9,120 bases of DNA, from contig JAOUPD010000040.1 of assembly GCA_029880065.1 (NCBI GenBank), positions 1 to 9,120 on the forward strand. The letters run 5' to 3'. Made by a program: the position numbers and the translations under genes. This stretch comes from Hadesarchaea archaeon. GTDB lineage: Archaea; Hadarchaeota; Hadarchaeia; Hadarchaeales; Hadarchaeaceae. Shown one piece after another: positions 6,241 to 9,120 of this stretch. The notes beneath the pieces were generated by a model. The model was not told the origin of the DNA. It did not search any database and worked only from the letters and a program-made list of their open reading frames with translations. Positions within the stretch are counted from its first letter, which is position 1, and each line of letters opens with the position of its first letter.

Positions 6241-6776
6241 TTTTTGACTAGGGGCATGGCGATAACTTCGCGTATTTCTAATCGTCTCCCGATATCTTTT
6301 CCCAAGATATCGTCGGGAAGTGCAGCCTTAACAATTAATGCTGTATCGGCTCCTTTGCCAGTCCCCCCAACTCCAATCACATCCTCGCCAGACTTCACAG
6401 CGCCCTCGGATGCTGCCATGACCACAACTTCCACGGCGACCTTGAAACCCTGCCCCAAGGTGTAATAGGTGTTTTTCATGTACCCCAGATTTTTTGCTCG
6501 AAAGGCTGGAATGCAATTTTCGTAGATGATAGCGCCCATTTTTTCGAGAGCGGCTCGGACGTCCTTCGCCACGGTCTCCATTGAAATAACGACGAGTTTG
6601 GCCTTGCCATCGATCTTCTTGCCAAGCTCCAATGCCGTCTCACCCGAATCGCTTGCAACCACTACAGTTTTTATTCCTGTTTCCTCTAGCCTTTTTGCCA
6701 AAGCCTCCACGATATCTTTGGTATTATCTGGCCCGGGTTCTTCGAAGTAATAATCACTCCTAACAATTCTTCCCAA
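6231..6776 (-). CDS. Stand-alone pyruvate kinase C-terminal (alpha/beta) domain protein
   Basis: 181 residues matching in layout the short archaeal and bacterial proteins that consist only of a pyruvate-kinase alpha/beta-type domain. Signs: an opening YFEEPGPDNT, the strand KTVVVASDSGETALELGKKI, the family-typical GQGFKVAVEVVVMAASEG, the glycine-rich IGVGGTGKGADTALIVK, and the ending IREVIAMP. In pyruvate kinase this lobe binds the allosteric effector; there is no catalytic barrel here, and the biochemical role of the stand-alone form is not established to my knowledge. There is no ATG near the N-terminus. TTG 6774-6776 is chosen because an in-frame TAG lies directly before it and a strong GGGTGAT site (6781-6787) sits four bases upstream. 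A TATA-like element at 6808-6816 suggests its own promoter, although the nuclease gene upstream is on the same strand. Confidence 0.88.
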   Translation of the reverse strand: MGRIVRSDYYFEEPGPDNTKDIVEALAKRLEETGIKTVVVASDSGETALELGKKIDGKAKLVVISMETVAKDVRAALEKMGAIIYENCIPAFRAKNLGYMKNTYYTLGQGFKVAVEVVVMAASEGAVKSGEDVIGVGGTGKGADTALIVKAALPDDILGKDIGRRLEIREVIAMPLVKKWW

Positions 6777-6780
6777 CTAC

Positions 6781-6787
6781 ATCACCC
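6781..6787 (-). promoter_or_regulatory. Shine-Dalgarno GGGTGAT deciding a TTG start
   Basis: GGGTGAT on the minus strand, complementary to the conserved 3' end of archaeal 16S rRNA, four bases before TTG 6776. With the TAG between it and the TTG, it fixes the N-terminus of the PK-like protein. Confidence 0.7.
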
Positions 6788-6807
6788 TACAAAATAACTG
6801 CTTTGAA

Positions 6808-6816
6808 TAATAAATA
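6808..6816 (-). promoter_or_regulatory. Candidate TATA box for the PK-like gene
   Basis: An ATATTTATT-like stretch on the minus strand within GATATTTATTATT. It lies about 25 bases before the expected start of a short leader that would carry the GGGTGAT site. It sits in the 77-base gap after the nuclease gene. Confidence 0.45.
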
Positions 6817-6853
6817 TCTGAGTATTTCCCATTAACGAAAGACATCCAAACTT

Positions 6854-7777
6854 TTACCATAGTCGGGGGGCGATACCGGAACCGCGAACTCGTGAAATCA
6901 CGGAGGAGATAGGCGGACGAAAAACACGGGGGGATCTCGACGTGCTAAATTCATACCCTAACTTTTCGAAGACCCGCTTCATTTCGAGAGAGTCCTGTTC
7001 TAAAATCGGCGACTCGGAAATTAAAGTGATGTTGACTTTTCGCTTGAGAATCTCGCGCGCGAGCGGCTCGAAGGGTGGCTTGTTTACCTTGAGTTCGAGG
7101 TGGCGTCGTTCGTTGCCTTCCCACGGCGCTTTGGCAGGCGTCCATTCCATACTTGTGAAATGTGCATGCAGATGCTTCAACTTCAGCGGCTTCAGCTTTT
7201 CGAATATCCAATCGTAGTTTATTCTGCCAGCTTGGCGCGCATAAATGTGCGAGAAGTCGACTACTGGCGTACAACCCTTCACCTCCTTACAAAGCTTGAC
7301 GATTTCATCAAGCCTGCCGAACTGACTGACTTTGCCTGTGGTCTCCAATCCGAGCCGAACCCCCTTTATCCCATTTACGCGCATTCTATCGAGCATATTT
7401 CGACAGGCATCCTCCACAGCCTTGAATGCTGCGTCATGCGATAAGAGACCGTAGAAGCCTGGATGGAATACCGCAACATCAGCCCCCAGGTGGAAGGCCC
7501 GCTCCGCCGAATCGAGAATGCGCCTTTTTGAGGCCTCGAGCTTCCCGGGTTCTTGTGAGCAGAGATTGACAAAGTAGGGGCAGTGCACTGATAAACGCAC
7601 ACCAAGCTCCTTTGCGACCCTTCCCGCTTCCTCCGCCTTCTCGTTGCTCATCCCAACATGTTTAACAAATTCTACCTCGAATGCGGTGAGTTTGAGTTCG
7701 GCCGCGCATTTTATGCCTCCTATCGTCGTCCGCTCCCTGCTCACGGTCGGGATGCCTGCGGGGCCAAGGTATATCAT
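6854..7777 (-). CDS. Deoxyribonuclease IV / AP endonuclease family 2 TIM-barrel protein
   Basis: 307 residues. Metal-binding residues of the endonuclease IV fold are seen in order: His65 (SVHCPY), His105 (VFHPGFYG), Glu145 (LGLETTGK), Asp174 and His177 (VVDFSHIYAR), His204/His206 (KHLHAHFTSMEW), and Glu255 (ISESPILEQDS). In that family three zinc ions cleave DNA 5' to abasic sites in base excision repair. The xylose-isomerase-like superfamily also includes sugar isomerases, so DNA repair is the likeliest but not the only reading. Start ATG 7777 is preceded by GGGAG three bases away; the frame runs to 7870, but the extra residues overlap the divergent lipid gene and look random. An odd feature is the last 30 or so residues, rich in Arg, Pro and Ser (RSPRVFRPPISSVISRVRG), beyond the usual barrel end. 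The gene is divergent from the phosphatidyltransferase across 60 bases. Confidence 0.88.
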   Translation of the reverse strand: MIYLGPAGIPTVSRERTTIGGIKCAAELKLTAFEVEFVKHVGMSNEKAEEAGRVAKELGVRLSVHCPYFVNLCSQEPGKLEASKRRILDSAERAFHLGADVAVFHPGFYGLLSHDAAFKAVEDACRNMLDRMRVNGIKGVRLGLETTGKVSQFGRLDEIVKLCKEVKGCTPVVDFSHIYARQAGRINYDWIFEKLKPLKLKHLHAHFTSMEWTPAKAPWEGNERRHLELKVNKPPFEPLAREILKRKVNITLISESPILEQDSLEMKRVFEKLGYEFSTSRSPRVFRPPISSVISRVRGSGIAPRLW

Positions 7778-7837
7778 GCGCTCCCAAAAACACTTATGAC
7801 CGTAGACAAAAATCCTTTGTGCTGGAGGCGTGTGACT
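7778..7837. promoter_or_regulatory. Divergent promoter region, nuclease gene and lipid gene
   Basis: Sixty bases separate the two starts. Both ribosome-binding sites are clear: GGGAG at 7781-7785 on the minus strand and GGAGG at 7824-7828 on the plus strand. TATA elements are weak: CTTATGA at about 7793-7799 (+) and ATTTTTGT at about 7810-7817 (-). The two promoters must overlap or be nested. Confidence 0.5.
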
Positions 7838-8428
7838 GTGCTGAGTCGAATTCGAGATCGGGTAAATCATCTAATGGAACCGACAGCTAAAACCTTTGCA
7901 CGGACAGGCCTCACCCCGAATCTCTTTACTTTGATTGGATTGCTGGTGGGTGTTGTTGCGGCTTTCCTTTTTGCTTATGGGCTGCAACTTTGGGCAGGGA
8001 TTGTCCTCCTCATCTGTGGGTTTTTTGATCTCATCGATGGAGCGGTTGCTAGGGTAATTAATAGAGAAACGGCGTTTGGGGGAGTTCTCGACTCGGTAGT
8101 CGATCGATATGTGGATTTCTTAATTTTTGTGGGCATAATTTACGCGTTCATCAACGGTCGGCTTGCTGAAGTAGGTTTTCTACCTGGTTGGGCGTGGGGA
8201 ATTCTAGCCATCTTTGGAAGCTTGATGGTCAGCTACACTCGCACTAGGGCAGAAGCAGCTGGCTCGGGCAAGCTCGATGTGGGGATAGCCGAGCGGGGGG
8301 AACGAATCCTCATCCTAGCCTTCGGAGCATTGATTGGATATACGCAATACGCAGTGGTCCTAATAGTGATTCTGGCCCACCTCACCGTGGCCCAGAGGTT
8401 GTTTGCTGCAAAAATTCGATTATCCTAG
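7838..8428 (+). CDS. CDP-alcohol phosphatidyltransferase, probable archaetidylinositol phosphate synthase
   Basis: 196 residues from GTG 7838, placed nine bases after GGAGG; GTG 7832 is the alternative. The protein begins LSRIRDRVNHLMEPTAK. The complete family signature is present: Asp64, Asp67-Gly68, Ala71-Arg72, Gly81, Asp85, Asp89 (DLIDGAVAR then GGVLDSVVD). These residues hold two metal ions and the CDP moiety. About six membrane helices are visible. The enzyme joins CDP-archaeol to an alcohol at the membrane. Length, the EPTAK...GLTPN opening and the GGVLDS stretch resemble archaeal enzymes that use inositol 1-phosphate to make archaetidylinositol phosphate, the precursor of inositol lipids. 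The substrate cannot be proved from sequence; glycerol phosphate or serine enzymes share the motif. The gene ends six bases from the convergent PadR gene. Confidence 0.9.
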   Translation: MLSRIRDRVNHLMEPTAKTFARTGLTPNLFTLIGLLVGVVAAFLFAYGLQLWAGIVLLICGFFDLIDGAVARVINRETAFGGVLDSVVDRYVDFLIFVGIIYAFINGRLAEVGFLPGWAWGILAIFGSLMVSYTRTRAEAAGSGKLDVGIAERGERILILAFGALIGYTQYAVVLIVILAHLTVAQRLFAAKIRLS

Positions 8429-8434
8429 CTATCT

Positions 8435-8734
8435 TCAGGAAAGTTTCGAGTAAAGTTCCTTCAGGTATTTTTTGCCTTCCTCTAGCAACTTCTCGCCTTT
8501 CTTTGTTATTCTGTAGTATTTGCGTGCGGGCTTCCCTCGCTGTTCGCGCCACTCCTTAGCCACATAGCCCCTGCGCTGGAGGCGGTAGAGCACGACATAG
8601 GAGGTAACGGTAGGTGGTTTCCACCCGAACCGCTTTTGCGTCTCCTGTCGCAACTCGTACCCATACATCGGGCGCTCTTTCAGCAACTTCAGGAAGTAGG
8701 GCCAGACCATTTCAGCGGTAGTCTTCTTCTTCAT
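8435..8734 (-). CDS. PadR-family transcriptional regulator
   Basis: 99 residues from ATG 8734. Typical PadR winged helix-turn-helix: WPYFLKLLKERPMYGYEL opening, recognition region WKPPTVTSYVVLYRLQRRGYV, wing REQRGKPARKYYRITKKGEKLLEEG, and a short C-terminal helix. It lacks a long dimerisation domain, as in the compact PadR class. The family represses promoters, often its own or a divergent neighbour's, and is released by small molecules. The frame extends to GTG 8761, which would add GFPVAIAR and be nearly leaderless given the TATA-like TTTAAGC upstream. I prefer ATG 8734 because family members usually start just before this helix. The divergent zinc-ribbon nuclease gene is the obvious candidate target. 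Confidence 0.88.
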   Translation of the reverse strand: MKKKTTAEMVWPYFLKLLKERPMYGYELRQETQKRFGWKPPTVTSYVVLYRLQRRGYVAKEWREQRGKPARKYYRITKKGEKLLEEGKKYLKELYSKLS

Positions 8735-8771
8735 TCTCGCTATAGCCACAGGAAAACCCACTCTGTTTCAG

Positions 8772-8811
8772 TAGGAAAGCTTAAATAGTAAATTCTCCGA
8801 GATATTTCCTA
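8772..8811. repeat. Inverted repeat TAGGAAA-N26-TTTCCTA, candidate operator
   Basis: TAGGAAA at 8772-8778 and its exact reverse complement TTTCCTA at 8805-8811 bracket the TATA core and the predicted transcription start of the nuclease gene. A smaller palindrome, TCTCCGAGA, lies inside at 8794-8802. The location suits a repressor site for the adjacent PadR protein, but the arms are short and the 26-base spacer is long for one dimer. Confidence 0.35.
8773..8789 (+). promoter_or_regulatory. BRE/TATA promoter of the zinc-ribbon nuclease gene, may serve both directions
   Basis: AGGAAAG (purine-rich BRE-like) followed by CTTAAATA on the + strand predicts transcription from about 8811, a leader of roughly 10 bases before ATG 8821. 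Read on the minus strand the same core gives CTATTTAAG, about 25 bases before the longer PadR start. Confidence 0.6.
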
Positions 8812-8820
8812 GGTTGAAAT

Positions 8821-9120
8821 ATGGTTGTAACAACAATACGATGTCAAAGTTGTGGATATGAGTGGAAACCTAGAGGGAAAAGCAAGAGATGCCCCTCCTG
8901 TCTTCGCATGTTGGGAGAAACTAAGGCCCGCAAGTGGGAGCGGTCGGCAGCAAAATTGGCGGAACTGCTTGCTTTTCGCGGTTGGAGAGTGGATCCCGTT
9001 AACGTGAAGAAGGCGATTGATATACAAGCTGGAAGAAACGGGAAGAAACTCTTCATAGACGTTAAGGCAGGCCACAATTATCTTATCCGGAGTTCGCAGC
9101 TGAAAAACTTGCTTGACTAT
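8821..9120 (+). CDS. Zinc ribbon fused to a PD-(D/E)xK nuclease-like domain, 3' truncated
   Basis: The frame runs from ATG 8821 through the window end with no stop (100 codons seen). Residues 8-27 form a zinc ribbon: Cys8, Cys11, Cys24, Cys27 (CQSCG...CPSCL). From residue 38 on comes a restriction-endonuclease-like pattern. A helix carries Glu40 (KWERSAAKLAELLAFRGWRV). Asp67 lies in AIDI. The pair Asp80-x-Lys82 lies in LFIDVKAG, followed by an SSQL helix start as seen in resolvase and Mrr-like nucleases. This suggests a metal-dependent DNA nuclease with a DNA- or protein-binding ribbon. The family is inferred from motif order only. It sits divergent from a PadR regulator behind a good BRE/TATA element. 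Role could be DNA repair or defence; the missing C-terminus prevents a choice. Confidence 0.75.
   Translation, partial: MVVTTIRCQSCGYEWKPRGKSKRCPSCLRMLGETKARKWERSAAKLAELLAFRGWRVDPVNVKKAIDIQAGRNGKKLFIDVKAGHNYLIRSSQLKNLLDY

Noticed and set aside
6163..6465. Plus-strand ORF opposite the PK-like gene
   Set aside because: Antisense shadow rich in Ser/Thr/Pro, with no ribosome-binding site or family motif.
7658..7837. N-terminal extension of the phosphatidyltransferase
   Set aside because: It lies inside the oppositely oriented nuclease gene, and GGAGG sits right before GTG 7832/7838, where the family normally starts.
7778..7870. N-terminal extension of the nuclease
   Set aside because: ATG 7777 has its own GGGAG site and begins the conserved MIYLGPAGIP opening; the upstream residues look random.
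8809..9077. Two minus-strand ORFs at the right end
   Set aside because: They oppose the zinc-ribbon nuclease frame, which has clear motifs and a promoter; their translations show none.
1..9120. CRISPR array, insertion-sequence ends or rRNA genes
   Set aside because: No regularly spaced direct repeats, no terminal inverted repeats with target duplications, and no rRNA-like conserved segments were found by eye.

Overview
The window looks like chromosomal DNA from an uncultured archaeon. Four things point there: an STT3/AglB-type oligosaccharyltransferase, a short CDP-alcohol phosphatidyltransferase of the archaetidylinositol-phosphate synthase type, strong GGAGG or GGTGAT ribosome-binding sites ahead of GTG/TTG starts, and a BRE plus TATA promoter at the right-hand end. 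I cannot fix the lineage from one window; a deep-branching euryarchaeal or Bathyarchaeia-like genome would fit, but that is inference.

Left block (1-3343, + strand): the window opens inside an AglB/STT3-like membrane glycosyltransferase whose sequon-reading WWDYG motif is degenerate (QWSFG). Its stop codon overlaps the start of a complete histidyl-tRNA synthetase gene, so the two are probably co-transcribed and translationally coupled.

Middle block (3344-6147): visibly more AT-rich and made of unrecognised, mostly small genes. They are a polytopic membrane protein with a C-terminal zinc ribbon (-), a single-span anchored protein with a beta-rich-looking outer domain (+), a 420-base stretch holding only small ORFs and apparent gene debris, a three-span membrane protein (-), and a zinc-ribbon ORF and a membrane ORF (-) that lie in one frame separated by a single TGA. 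A short diverged copy of the end of that last ORF sits at about 4083-4136. I read this block as an accessory island with decaying or fast-evolving genes.

Right block (6148-8428): ordinary housekeeping content. There is a stand-alone pyruvate-kinase C-terminal-domain protein (-, TTG start), a deoxyribonuclease IV / AP-endonuclease-like TIM barrel (-), and, divergent from it across 60 bases, the CDP-alcohol phosphatidyltransferase probably used for archaeal inositol phospholipids (+).

Right end (8435-9120): a PadR-type repressor (-), nearly touching the convergent lipid gene, is divergent from a truncated + strand gene that fuses a zinc ribbon to a PD-(D/E)xK nuclease-like domain. Their shared intergenic region holds a BRE/TATA element bracketed by a 7-base inverted repeat, a candidate PadR operator. 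The most interesting places are the altered AglB motif, the TGA-split zinc-ribbon/membrane ORF, the hidden coding-like remnants in the middle block, and the PadR/nuclease pair. I do not see a complete, clearly new multi-gene system here.
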